A DNA stretch of 58,347 nucleotides from Deltaproteobacteria bacterium. Its GTDB lineage: Bacteria > Desulfobacterota > Desulfarculia > Desulfarculales > Desulfarculaceae. How positions within the stretch are numbered: the first letter of the stretch is position 1; every line of letters starts with the position of its first letter. Where the stretch lies: contig JAHLLJ010000009.1 in NCBI GenBank assembly GCA_020444205.1, positions 1 through 58,347 of the forward strand, in the 5' to 3' direction. Shown piece by piece: positions 35,933-44,525 of this stretch. Both the position numbers and the translations under genes were made by a program. The notes under the pieces are model-generated. The model worked only from the letters and a program-made list of their open reading frames with translations, did no database searches and was not told the origin of the DNA.

Positions 35933-37042
35933 TCAATAGTTCAGCCGCAACCACCTGCGAGGATCCTGGGCTTTGGTTTCCAGGCGCACCTCCAGATACA
36001 ACAGCCCCCCAGGCCCCAGAGTGCCCACCATCTCTCCAGGACCGATCTGCTGCCCCTGGCTAAGCGCCACCGATTCCAGATGCCCCAAAACGGTGTGCAC
36101 TTTCTGGCCATGGTCCAGCACCACCACCTTGCCCACGTGGGCCAGCTCTCCGGCATAGGCCACCCGTCCGGCCCAGGGTGCGCGCACCGTCGCCCCGGGC
36201 GAGGACTTGATGGTGACACCAGGTTTGAGAGCGTCGCTTCCAGGACCCACTACCCGCCCCTGTACCGGCGGGCTCAGGTGCCCCTGGGCTTCGCGCACCC
36301 CGGGCATGGGCCGGTTCTCGGCCCCGGTTTCCAGGGGGGGCAGGGCAAAGGCCCGCGCCAGACGCGCTTCTGCCTCTTGCAGGGCTGAGATGCGCTCAAT
36401 GAGCAGCATGCGGCGTCGCTCCAGGCGCAGCACTAGCTCGGCGCGGCGGTGATACAGGTTTTGCAGCCTGCTTTGGGTGTCTAAAAGGTTGGAGCGAACT
36501 TCGTCCATCCGGTTCTGTTCCAGAGCCAGATTGCCTTGCACTTGGTTGAGCCTGCGGCGGGCGGTTTTCAGATCTTTGAGCCTCTGGTGTTGCCCAGCCA
36601 AAAGCCAAGTCACGGCCTGGGAGCGCTCCAGCACCTCGCGGTAGTCGCGCGCCGAGGCTAGTAAGCCGAAATCTCCCTCCACCCCCAACAAATACAAGAC
36701 ACGCATCTGGTGGAGGTAACGCTTTTGTAGAGAGTCCAAGCGAGAGCGCAGGTTTATCTCTTCTGCCCGGGCTCCTTCCAGTCGCTCGGTCATTTCCATC
36801 TGCCGCCAGGCCAGGCGAGCCGCCTCGCGTTGCTCCCGGGCGATGTTTTCTTCCATTTCCTGCATCTCGCCCTGCAGAAGGCCCATTTGTCCTGCTGCCT
36901 GACTCCATTGATCTAGCATGGTCACCAGGCGGCTCTTGATCTCCTGGCGTGCCTGGGCGGCGCTTTGAGCCCCGGCGTGAGCTGGATGAAGCAGCGCGGC
37001 GGCGGCCAAAGCCGCCAAAACCAGGCATCTTGCCAGGCTCAC
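35933..37042 (-). CDS. envC: EnvC-like murein hydrolase activator with degenerate LytM domain
   Basis: A periplasmic coiled-coil protein that FtsEX recruits to activate cell-wall amidases. With the GTG start at 37042, which overlaps the ftsX stop by 4 bases, it has 369 residues: signal peptide (SLARCLVLAALAAAALLHPA), long coiled coil (~35-235), and LytM/M23 fold (~255-365). Catalytic metal ligands of true M23 peptidases appear lost: the HxGxD segment reads KPGVTIKSS and the HxH segment reads LYLEVR. Only the mid-domain histidine (GHLESV) remains. It is therefore probably an activator, not an enzyme. A longer frame to 37219 only overlaps ftsX. Confidence 0.9.
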   Translation of the reverse strand: MSLARCLVLAALAAAALLHPAHAGAQSAAQARQEIKSRLVTMLDQWSQAAGQMGLLQGEMQEMEENIAREQREAARLAWRQMEMTERLEGARAEEINLRSRLDSLQKRYLHQMRVLYLLGVEGDFGLLASARDYREVLERSQAVTWLLAGQHQRLKDLKTARRRLNQVQGNLALEQNRMDEVRSNLLDTQSRLQNLYHRRAELVLRLERRRMLLIERISALQEAEARLARAFALPPLETGAENRPMPGVREAQGHLSPPVQGRVVGPGSDALKPGVTIKSSPGATVRAPWAGRVAYAGELAHVGKVVVLDHGQKVHTVLGHLESVALSQGQQIGPGEMVGTLGPGGLLYLEVRLETKAQDPRRWLRLNY

Positions 37043-37926
37043 AACACCTCTCGTGGATGCAGGCTGCGCCCCACGCCCAAGAAGCCTCCCAAAAGGCCGG
37101 AGATTACGGCCAGGCAGCCCAAAACCGCTGGCAGTATGGGCGGGAAGGCCAGAACCCGGCTCAAGCGTAGGCCCCAAGGCAAGGCGTCTGGCGCGGCCAA
37201 CAGGGCGAACAAGCCCCAAAGCAACAGACTGGCCAAGCCAGCGGCGGCCAAGCCTTGCAATACCGCCTCCACCATAAAGGGGCCGCGCATATACCCGCCG
37301 CCGGCTCCCACCAAAGCCATAAGCTCCAGCTCCCGGCGGCGCACATGCACCGCCAGGCGCACCGTATTGCTGGTGACCAGCACTACCGCCAAAAACAGCA
37401 AGATGCCCAGAGCCACGGCCAGCTCACTACCTGCCCTGAGGACCCGCTCCAGGCGCCGCAACCAGGGACGGCCAGTGACCACATCGCCGACCCCGGCCAT
37501 TTTCTTGATGTGAGCGGCCAGCTCGGGCGGAGCGGCCAAGCTGGGGGAAAGCACCAGTTCGATGGCATTGGGAAGGGGGTTAGTGTCCAGGTCGTCCAGC
37601 AGGCCGGCCTGGGGGCCCAGTTGGCGGCGGAAGCGGATCATGGCTTCTTGTTGATCCACATAGCTCGCTGAGGCGACCCCCTGGAGTTTGGACAACTGGT
37701 CGGCCAGCTCTTTTCCCTGTTGGGCATCAACCTCCGGCTCGGTGACCACCAATAGGGTGGGGCCGGTAAGCAGGCGCTCCGCCGCCTGGTTCAGGTTCAG
37801 GCACAGGGCTAGATAAGCGCCCATGATGGCCAGGGCCACGGCCAGGGTGCTGATGGCCACCCCTTGCAACCACAGGTCTTCACCCATCTGGCGCAAGGCT
37901 CGCCCTATCACCCCCCGCCGTTTCAA
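37039..37926 (-). CDS. ftsX: Cell division ABC transporter permease FtsX
   Basis: Membrane partner of FtsE, with 295 residues. It has a cytoplasmic basic N-terminus, a first membrane helix (~22-44), a periplasmic loop (~50-165) that would contact EnvC, and then three further helices (AVALGILLFLAVVLVTSNT; GLAAAGLASLLLWGLFALL; LPAVLGCLAVISGLLGGFL). The motif RRRELELMALVGAGGGYMR before the third helix is typical for FtsX. It overlaps ftsE upstream and envC downstream by 4 bases each, so the three should be translated in a coupled way. Confidence 0.94.
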   Translation of the reverse strand: MKRRGVIGRALRQMGEDLWLQGVAISTLAVALAIMGAYLALCLNLNQAAERLLTGPTLLVVTEPEVDAQQGKELADQLSKLQGVASASYVDQQEAMIRFRRQLGPQAGLLDDLDTNPLPNAIELVLSPSLAAPPELAAHIKKMAGVGDVVTGRPWLRRLERVLRAGSELAVALGILLFLAVVLVTSNTVRLAVHVRRRELELMALVGAGGGYMRGPFMVEAVLQGLAAAGLASLLLWGLFALLAAPDALPWGLRLSRVLAFPPILPAVLGCLAVISGLLGGFLGVGRSLHPREVL

Positions 37927-38588
37927 GAGGTCTCCTCCAGGCGGCCATTCTCCAAGTGCACCACTCGACCGCCCTTTACCAGGCTGAGCAGGGTGGGATC
38001 ATGGGTAGCCACGATCACCGTGGCTCCGCCCACATAGTCGCCCACCAGCAGGCGCATCATGGCCAAGGCGTTCTCAGGGTCCAGATTGCCGGTGGGCTCG
38101 TCGGCCAAAATCAAATCCGGGCCAGGGGCCAGGGCGCGGGCCAGGGCCACCCGCTGCTGCTCTCCTCCGCTCAGGGTGTCGGCCTCGGCTTTGGCCAGGT
38201 GGGACAGCTTGACCTGCGCCAGCACCTCGCCCACCCGGCGTTCCACGGTGCGGCGGTCGATTTTTGCCACTTCCAGGGACAGGGCCACGTTTTCGAAAAC
38301 GCTGCGCCGCGGCATGAGGCGGAAATCCTGGAACACCAGGCCCAGGCGGCGGCGCAATAAAGGAAGATGGCGCGGAGCCAAACGGCCCAGATCAGTGCCG
38401 CCCACCATTACCCGTCCCTGACTGGGCAGCTCGGCCCCGTATAGCAGGCGTAAGAGGGTGGTCTTGCCGGCCCCGGAAGGACCGGTGAGATAAACGAATT
38501 CACCTGGGTCCACCCGCAGGCTTATTGCCTTGAGAGCGGGCTCCTCCCGGTGGGGGTAGGTCTTGCCGACACTTTCCAGACGTATCAT
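37923..38588 (-). CDS. ftsE: Cell division ATP-binding protein FtsE
   Basis: This ABC ATPase works with FtsX to drive conformational control of EnvC at the division site. It has 221 residues, the usual length. Motifs: Walker [17 protein letters not shown] (~36-51), Q-loop VFQDFRLM, signature [15 protein letters not shown], Walker [13 protein letters not shown], and H-loop VATHD. The ATG overlaps the upstream tolC-like stop by 4 bases, which is an unusual partner for ftsE. Confidence 0.95.
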   Translation of the reverse strand: MIRLESVGKTYPHREEPALKAISLRVDPGEFVYLTGPSGAGKTTLLRLLYGAELPSQGRVMVGGTDLGRLAPRHLPLLRRRLGLVFQDFRLMPRRSVFENVALSLEVAKIDRRTVERRVGEVLAQVKLSHLAKAEADTLSGGEQQRVALARALAPGPDLILADEPTGNLDPENALAMMRLLVGDYVGGATVIVATHDPTLLSLVKGGRVVHLENGRLEETS

Positions 38589-39988
38589 GGCCAGAAACCG
38601 CGGTCCGGTTTGGGAGGCGGTTTAAGGTTCAACCCGGTCAATCCCCGGCCCATGGACCTCTGTAAACCGGCTTCGGCAATGTTAAAGGTAGCCAAGGCGT
38701 CGTAATAGCTGTTGCGGGCCCGGGCCAAAAGCAGCTGGGCGTCCAACAGCTCGGTGTTGGTGGTGAGCTGCTCCCGGTAGCGCTCAAAGGTAACCCGGTA
38801 GTTCTCCTCGGCCTGCTTCACCCCCACCGTGGTGGTGGCTATGCTGGCCAGGGACTCCTTCAGGTAAAGCACCGCCTCCTTGACTTGGAGGCTTACCTCG
38901 TCCTCCATGTCTTGCTTGACCGCTTCCAGGCGCCGTTTGTCGGCCCGCGATTGGCTGGTCTGGTGTCCGGTACGTCCCCACTCCCAGAAAGACCAATTGA
39001 GCATGGTGGCCACGGTCCAGTTGGTGGTGTCGTAGTATTCACTGGGGCCCATGGTAGCCGAGTCGCTGGTGAAGTCATAGCTGGCCTGCAGGTCCACGTT
39101 GGGATAGTAGCCGCTCTGAGCCTTGCGGATGTTTTGGTCTGCTTGCTGTAGCTGAAGGTCCAGAGCCTTTAGCTCCGGACGCTCCACCAAGGCTATCTGG
39201 CGGGACTTCTGGAAATCAGTGCTCACGGGGTAGGACTTCAGGATGTCCTCGACCCTGGTGCGGTGTTCCACCGGTAGGCCCAGCAAGCGATTGAGGCGGG
39301 CGCGCATAAGGGCGCGGTTGTTGTAGGCCTTGATGCGCGATTGTTTGGCATCCGATAGGCTCACCTCGGTCTTGAGCAGGTCGTTGACCGGGATGATGCC
39401 CACCTCATAGAAATCCTTGCTCACCTTGAGCTGGGCTTCCAGCTGTTTTACGGTCTGGTCGGCCACTTCGGCGTTCTTGATGGCCCGCAAATACAAAAAA
39501 TAGGACTGCTTTACCTGATAGGCCACTTCCAGGTAAGTGAGAAACAGGTTGGATTCGGCAATGTCCACCCCCAGCTTGGCCAGTTCGTACTGGCTGGAGA
39601 GCCGGAAGCCGGTGAACAGGGGCTGGGTCAGGGCGGTGGACCACTGATAGACATTGTCCGAGCCCACGGTCACCGGTTGGCCCATGATGTGGTACTGGGG
39701 CGGGTTCTGGGTCTTTTGAAAACCATAGCTGGTGCTGAGCGAAGGCAAAAAGTATGTAAAAGCCTCTTTTTGCTGGCTGGCCGACTTTTGCATTTCAGCC
39801 AGGGTTTGCTTGATGTTGGGCGAGTAATCCAGGGCCATGGCAAGGGCATGCCGCAGGGTCAGCTCGCCCTTGGGCGGCGGCGCCTTGGGCCCGGCGGCCG
39901 CGGCTGTAAGGTAACCGGTCAGCAAGATGATCAACGCAAGTGCCGGAATGCAGAATCCGGATCGCAAAATGCCCCCTTTATAACTCAC
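38585..39988 (-). CDS. TolC-family outer membrane efflux protein
   Basis: An outer-membrane channel of type I export or efflux systems (467 residues). A signal peptide (~1-32) ends near TAAAAG. Two homologous outer-membrane-factor halves follow, each with long helices and strands: LTLRHALAMALDYSPNIKQTLAEM is the classic start of half one, and LVERPELKALDLQLQQADQNI of half two. The GTG start at 39988 follows aaggaggg by 5 bases. It is the first gene of the envelope operon and overlaps ftsE by 4 bases. No membrane-fusion protein or pump gene is adjacent, so it may work with a remote pump or serve the FtsEX machinery directly. Confidence 0.9.
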   Translation of the reverse strand: MSYKGGILRSGFCIPALALIILLTGYLTAAAAGPKAPPPKGELTLRHALAMALDYSPNIKQTLAEMQKSASQQKEAFTYFLPSLSTSYGFQKTQNPPQYHIMGQPVTVGSDNVYQWSTALTQPLFTGFRLSSQYELAKLGVDIAESNLFLTYLEVAYQVKQSYFLYLRAIKNAEVADQTVKQLEAQLKVSKDFYEVGIIPVNDLLKTEVSLSDAKQSRIKAYNNRALMRARLNRLLGLPVEHRTRVEDILKSYPVSTDFQKSRQIALVERPELKALDLQLQQADQNIRKAQSGYYPNVDLQASYDFTSDSATMGPSEYYDTTNWTVATMLNWSFWEWGRTGHQTSQSRADKRRLEAVKQDMEDEVSLQVKEAVLYLKESLASIATTTVGVKQAEENYRVTFERYREQLTTNTELLDAQLLLARARNSYYDALATFNIAEAGLQRSMGRGLTGLNLKPPPKPDRGFWP

Positions 39989-40126
39989 CCATGCCCTCCT
40001 TAACTACCTTATACCTTAGGCGCTTCGCGGATATGGGTCCACTAAAATTGAATATTGCAGGCCTGGCGAAAGTGTCAACCCCTGTTTGTGGTTTTGCCTG
40101 TATCCCGTCATATATCCAGGCAATTC

Positions 40127-41113
40127 CTACCCCCCGCCTATGCGGTCCACCGAAGCCTTGAGCATGCCCAGGGTCCAGGCCCAGGGCCGGAGCAAGCACC
40201 AAAGCAAAGCCCGGTTGAGCAAATGCGGCTCTTGGTGAGCCACGCTTTTGATGAACCCCCGATTAAGAGGATACAACAAAAGCAGGCATATGATGGGAAG
40301 AGTGGCTGCCCGCTGCCAGTCATGGGCCCCCAAGCCCAAGGGTATGGCCACGGCCAGCATCACCAAAAAACTCTGGGCGAAGCGCCTTGCCCCGCCCGGG
40401 GAGCCCAAGCCCAGACGGCGGCGGTGCAGCAGGTTGCGAAAGCGGTTGCGCCCCAATTGGTAGGCAAGGGACAAGCATCCCCCCCAAGTTGCAGGCAGAG
40501 GCCGCCTTAGCTGAAGCTCCGGGTCCCAGTACAGCTCCTTGTCATATGCCAAAAGGCGGTAAGCCAGCTCGTAGTTTTCCAGGCCCTCGGCCGCGTCCAG
40601 GGGATCAAAACCGCCGAACTGCAGAAAATCCCGGCGGCGATAGGCCGCGCAAAGGGCGTCGGGAAGCTCTTCGTCCTGGCGCTCCCAGGCCAGCTCCGCC
40701 CCCATCATCATGGCCAGGGGCTCATCGCGGTTGGCCACCCGGCAGGGGCCTGCCACGGCCTCCCGGTCGGCCGGAGCAAGGGCCTCATCCAGGCGGCTGA
40801 GCAAATCCGGGGGCAGCATACAGTCGGCCTGGCTGAAAAAAACCACCTCGCCTCTGGCCTGTTCCGCCCCCTGGTTGCGGGCCGCTCCAGCCGGGCAGGG
40901 GGGCAGGGGCATCAGCTTGGCCCCCGGCCCCAACTCCTGGATAAGCTTACGCAGCATATCCAAATCATCTTCCTCGCCCCGGTGAGCCACCACCAAGGCC
41001 TCGCAACGGCCCGAGGACAGCAAGGGCGCCAGGGAGCACAGGCCGGCTTTCATATGAGCCGTTTTTTGCCCGGCCAGGAGTATCAGGCTGTATGCGGGAG
41101 CGCTAGAGTTCAT
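40127..41113 (-). CDS. Family 2-like glycosyltransferase with C-terminal membrane helices
   Basis: A 328-residue GT-A fold protein. The nucleotide-binding half contains PCPAGAARNQGAEQARGEVVFFSQADCMLPPD, where the usual DxD appears as QAD. FGGFDPLDAAEGLENYELAYRLL is the acceptor-side motif of GT2 enzymes. The C-terminal part (~245-320) has hydrophobic segments (FLVMLAVAIPLGLG, TLPIICLLLLYPL) that would anchor it. The substrate is unknown. ATG 41113 has a weak aaaggcgg site. The 138-bp gap before the tolC-like gene shows no clear feature. Its opposite-strand neighbour is another GT2. Confidence 0.8.
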   Translation of the reverse strand: MNSSAPAYSLILLAGQKTAHMKAGLCSLAPLLSSGRCEALVVAHRGEEDDLDMLRKLIQELGPGAKLMPLPPCPAGAARNQGAEQARGEVVFFSQADCMLPPDLLSRLDEALAPADREAVAGPCRVANRDEPLAMMMGAELAWERQDEELPDALCAAYRRRDFLQFGGFDPLDAAEGLENYELAYRLLAYDKELYWDPELQLRRPLPATWGGCLSLAYQLGRNRFRNLLHRRRLGLGSPGGARRFAQSFLVMLAVAIPLGLGAHDWQRAATLPIICLLLLYPLNRGFIKSVAHQEPHLLNRALLWCLLRPWAWTLGMLKASVDRIGGG

Positions 41114-41269
41114 GCAAAACCGCCTTTTACAAAGGGTTGTCCGGATTGTAGCAGGGCCTCAAAAAGGCCACAAGCCGGGTTGGGGTATTGCGGCGAGGCC
41201 TGTGGCGCGTTAAATATGTAGGATAATTTTTACCGGCTGTTTAGGCCGTTACCGAATTAGGAGGCGCTC

Positions 41270-41992
41270 TTGCTGCTCTCGGTGGTAATGCCGGTCTACA
41301 ATGAAGAGAAGTTCCTCACCCAGATCATCAAACAGGTCCAGGCGGTGGACCTGGGCGATCTGGAAATGGAGCTTATTTTGGTGGATGACTGTTCCACCGA
41401 CGGCTCCTTGGCCATTGCCCAGGCCATGGAGGGCAGCACCTCCCTGGACGATAGCCTCAAACCCTTTGACCGGCCCATACGGCTTTACCGCCATCCGGTA
41501 AACATGGGCAAGGGCGCGGCTCTGCGCACCGGATTTGCACAAGCCCAGGGGGACCTGGTCATCATCCAAGACGCGGACCTGGAATACGACCCTGAGGATT
41601 ATCACAAGCTCCTGAACCCGGTGCTCAAGGGCAAGGCCGAGGTGGTCTACGGTTCTCGCTTTACCGGTGAGCGGCGCAACATGTTTTTCCATCACTGGAT
41701 CGGTAACCGCTTTCTCACCTTGGTGACCAACGTGTTGTTCAACACCACTTTGAGCGACATGGAGACCTGCTACAAGCTGTTTAGGCGCGAGGCCCTTGAG
41801 GGCATTGTCATCAAAAGCGACCGGTTCAACTTTGAGCCGGAGATCACCGCCAAGATTCTCAAAAAAGGCATCCGCATCTACGAGGTTCCCATCTCCTACA
41901 CGGGCCGCGAGTTTGATGAGGGCAAGAAAATCACCTGGCGCGACGGCCTGGTGGCCCTGTGGTGCCTGGTCAAATTTCGCTTCACGGACTAG
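41270..41992 (+). CDS. Family 2 glycosyltransferase (DPMS-like)
   Basis: A 240-residue soluble GT2 enzyme similar to dolichol-phosphate mannosyltransferases and bacterial polyprenyl-phosphate sugar transferases. Motifs: SVVMPVYNEEKFL, ELILVDDCSTDGS, HPVNMGKGAALRTGF, the DAD motif in IIQDADLEYDP, and METCYKLFRREAL. The likely role is to load a sugar onto a lipid carrier. The TTG start at 41270 lies 5 bases after taggagg. The next gene, a multi-spanning membrane protein, starts 8 bases after its stop; the pair probably works together in glycan or glycolipid assembly. Confidence 0.92.
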   Translation: MLLSVVMPVYNEEKFLTQIIKQVQAVDLGDLEMELILVDDCSTDGSLAIAQAMEGSTSLDDSLKPFDRPIRLYRHPVNMGKGAALRTGFAQAQGDLVIIQDADLEYDPEDYHKLLNPVLKGKAEVVYGSRFTGERRNMFFHHWIGNRFLTLVTNVLFNTTLSDMETCYKLFRREALEGIVIKSDRFNFEPEITAKILKKGIRIYEVPISYTGREFDEGKKITWRDGLVALWCLVKFRFTD

Positions 41993-41999
41993 CTGGTAT

Positions 42000-43016
42000 A
42001 TGTGGAAGCACTACCTGGTAGGGCTCGTGGTGAGCGTGGCCGCGGTGTATTTATTTTTCCGGGCCGCCCCGCCCGGCCAGATGCTCGCATCCCTTGATCA
42101 GTTGAACCTGTGGTGGCTGGCCCCGGCCACGGCGGCTTACATCCTCTCTTATTGCTTCCGGGCCATACGCTGGCATTTCCTCATGCGCCCAGTGGCCCTG
42201 GTCAAGTTCAAGCCCCTGTTCTCAGCCCTGATGATCGGCTTTTTGGGCAATAACATCCTGCCCGCCCACTTGGGCGAGGTGGTGCGGGCCATCGTCCTAG
42301 GCCGCACCGAGGGGGTAAGCAAGTCAGCCACCCTGGCCACCGTGGTCCTTGAGCGGGTCTACGATGGGCTCACCGTTTTGTTCATGCTGCTATTAGTGCT
42401 GCTTTTCGTGGACCTGCCGGTGGGGCAGGTGAAGGGCAGCCTCATCACCACCCAAAACCTGCACACTGCGGGATGGATGGGCTTGGCCCTGTTCGCGGGT
42501 CTGCTGGTGGTGCTGCAGGCCTTCCGCTGGCAGCGCGAGGTCTCCTTGAAAATCATGACCTGGCTTCTGAAGCCGCTGCCCCAAAAATACAGCACCAAGA
42601 TACTCGATGGGTGCGATGCCTTTTGTGACGGCCTGGCCGTGGCCCGGGCCCGGGATTTGGTGTGGATCGGGGTGTACTCCCTATGCACCTGGGGAGTGCT
42701 GGCCTTGTGGGCCTGGATGTTCATGCTGGCCTTTGGCATCCATTTGAGCTTCATGGCCGGAGTGCTCATGGAAGTGGTGCTGGCCCTGGCCCTGTTGATC
42801 CCGGCGGCACCGGCCTTTGTGGGCACCTTCCATTTAGCCGGCGCCGCCACCCTGGCCTTCATGGGCGCCAACCCCGGCGTGGCCGGCTCCTACGCCATGG
42901 TGATATGGCTGGACCACTTCGTGTCCACCACCTTGTTGGGCATGTACTATTTGTGGCGTCTGGGCTTGGGTTGGGGAGCGCTCACCGGTAAAGCCCTGCA
43001 AGACAAAGCAGGCTAG
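42000..43016 (+). CDS. Flippase-like membrane protein (lysylphosphatidylglycerol synthase TM/UPF0104 family)
   Basis: A 338-residue integral membrane protein with about 8 helices. Hallmarks are FRAIRWHFLMRPV, SALMIGFLGNNILPAHLGEVVRA, VVLERVYDGLTVLFMLLL, and the late PAAPAFVGTFHLAGAATLA. The family includes the membrane domain of MprF and AglD-like proteins, which act on or flip lipid-linked molecules. I start at ATG 42000; the long frame upstream to 41796 is inside the glycosyltransferase gene. There is no good Shine-Dalgarno, so translation may be coupled to that gene. Confidence 0.87.
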   Translation: MWKHYLVGLVVSVAAVYLFFRAAPPGQMLASLDQLNLWWLAPATAAYILSYCFRAIRWHFLMRPVALVKFKPLFSALMIGFLGNNILPAHLGEVVRAIVLGRTEGVSKSATLATVVLERVYDGLTVLFMLLLVLLFVDLPVGQVKGSLITTQNLHTAGWMGLALFAGLLVVLQAFRWQREVSLKIMTWLLKPLPQKYSTKILDGCDAFCDGLAVARARDLVWIGVYSLCTWGVLALWAWMFMLAFGIHLSFMAGVLMEVVLALALLIPAAPAFVGTFHLAGAATLAFMGANPGVAGSYAMVIWLDHFVSTTLLGMYYLWRLGLGWGALTGKALQDKAG

Positions 43017-43076
43017 AAAACGCTATCATGCAGGTAAACGGCCTGTCTTGATTCCTTGGGAAAGGTTGGTTTGCGC

Positions 43077-43790
43077 ATGATCGAGTCTGAAGTCTTCAAC
43101 ATCCCCCATGCCGAGTTGGAGCTTGCCGGACGGCTGCACCGCCCCCAGGGCGGAGCCCGCGCCCTGGCCCTTATTTCCCACGGCTTGGAGTCTTCCAAGG
43201 ACAGCGAAAAGCTTACCCGCCTGGCCGCGGCCATGGCTGACGCCGGCTTTCTGGCCCTGCGCTTTGATCATGCCGGTTGCGGGGACTCTCCCGGCCAACT
43301 GAGCGAAACCTCCCTCACTGCCCGCCGCGACGAGTTTATATCAGCGGTCAGGGCCATGCGCGCCCTGGATGCCGAACTGCCTTTGGTATACATGGGCTCG
43401 TCGTTCGGAGGCACGGTGGTGGCCCTGGCCGGGGACATCGAGCCTCCGGTGTGCTCTCTGCACTGGTCCACTCCCTGGGACTTCGAGCCCCTTTTCGGGA
43501 TTATCCATGACCCCGAGGGGCGGCCCACTTTGCGGGAGATGGTGCGCGACATGTATTACCATGACATCGAGGCCGTGCTGGCGCGCACCAGCAGGGCCTA
43601 TTTGGTGCATGGCCAACTGGACGAAGTGGTGCCGGTGGAGCAAGCCAAGCGGGCCCATCAGATCCTGCGCGAACCCAAGGGGCTGTTGGTTCTGCCCGGC
43701 GCTGACCACCGCCTGAGCAACCTGGAGGACCAGCAAAAGGCCCTGGCTCAAAGCCTGGCCTGGGTGGAGCAGTTCGTCAAACCGGTGTGA
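43077..43790 (+). CDS. Alpha/beta hydrolase
   Basis: A 237-residue cytoplasmic hydrolase of the alpha/beta fold. The catalytic triad is visible: nucleophile Ser in MGSSFGGTVVAL, acid in HGQLDEVVPVEQA, and His in GADHRLS. The oxyanion region is LISHGLESSKDSEK, and FDHAGCGDSPG is typical of serine aminopeptidase or acylglycerol-lipase-like members. The substrate is unknown. I use ATG 43077; a TTG at 43056 would add 7 residues. It follows the flippase-like gene by 60 bases. Confidence 0.87.
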   Translation: MIESEVFNIPHAELELAGRLHRPQGGARALALISHGLESSKDSEKLTRLAAAMADAGFLALRFDHAGCGDSPGQLSETSLTARRDEFISAVRAMRALDAELPLVYMGSSFGGTVVALAGDIEPPVCSLHWSTPWDFEPLFGIIHDPEGRPTLREMVRDMYYHDIEAVLARTSRAYLVHGQLDEVVPVEQAKRAHQILREPKGLLVLPGADHRLSNLEDQQKALAQSLAWVEQFVKPV

Positions 43791-43791
43791 G

Positions 43792-44226
43792 CTAGTCTTT
43801 TACTTCGCAGTCGCTACGTTTAAGGCTAACGCAGGAACAGGTTATGTCCGTGGCGTCTGGGGGGCAATCCCAGCCAAAATCCATGGGGCCGCCTTTGCTG
43901 GGTCGGAAAATTTTGGTGTATTCCTCTCCGGGCTGACCCTTGACCACGTACATGCACAACATCTTACCGGGGCCTCTGAAGTCTCCCTCAAAGGACGCCG
44001 CGGCAAAGTCGTGGATGCGTGCCGTGGAGAGGGGTTTTTGATAGAAGCGGTCCTGTTGCCAGCCTCCGGGGGCGCTCCACCAGCCGTCTTTCATTTGCAA
44101 TTCGCCTGGGGCAGGGCATACCAAGGCTGAGACCGCTGTGGCGCTTATAAGGCATGTGAGAGCCGCCAGACAAGTAATCAGATAACAAGTTGGCTGGGGA
44201 AAAATCGCGCGAAGACTTTGGCGCAT
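43792..44226 (-). CDS. Small secreted Cys-rich protein of unknown function
   Basis: A 144-residue protein with a signal peptide (helix ~15-34, cleavage likely near VSA-L). The mature part starts CPAPGELQMKDGWWSAPGGWQ and has six cysteines, in part clustered near the end (DCPPDATDITCSCVS then SDCEVKD), suggesting disulfides and a periplasmic or outer location. The CP-x-P start and WW/GGW pattern recall small proteins annotated as DUF3757, but I am not sure of that. ATG 44226 follows aaagg by 8 bases. Its stop is 1 base past the end of the convergent hydrolase gene. The ~300-bp gap upstream to the CoA-transferase gene holds no feature I can support. Confidence 0.75.
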   Translation of the reverse strand: MRQSLRAIFPQPTCYLITCLAALTCLISATAVSALVCPAPGELQMKDGWWSAPGGWQQDRFYQKPLSTARIHDFAAASFEGDFRGPGKMLCMYVVKGQPGEEYTKIFRPSKGGPMDFGWDCPPDATDITCSCVSLKRSDCEVKD

Positions 44227-44525
44227 GATGTAAACCTTTGGACAGGGGTCTTCACATTGGGGTCGTGGGTTGGCTGTAATAGGCCGTACCTGGTCAAAAA
44301 CCTTATGAACATAGCAAAGACCGCCGCTCTACAAAAGCCCTAAACCACAGGAACCGCTTGCCGCCCGCCGCCAACTCCGCTGCCTGGCCAAACGGCGCGC
44401 TGCGGGGTATTATTCCAGTCAATTAACCGCTGTATACAATTATGCCGAATCAGCCCGAAGGTGTAGACTCCGCTTCGCTTTTACGGCAACCGTGAATTAG
44501 ACATCAAGATGGGAGAGTACAGCAA

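Noticed and set aside
36396-37028. 210-residue minus-strand frame overlapping envC
   Set aside because: It is the wrong frame of envC, Arg/Gly/Pro-rich, with no family features.
41796-41999. N-terminal extension of the flippase-like protein
   Set aside because: It lies inside the glycosyltransferase gene and gives a Ser/Arg-rich sequence unlike the family; ATG 42000 fits better.
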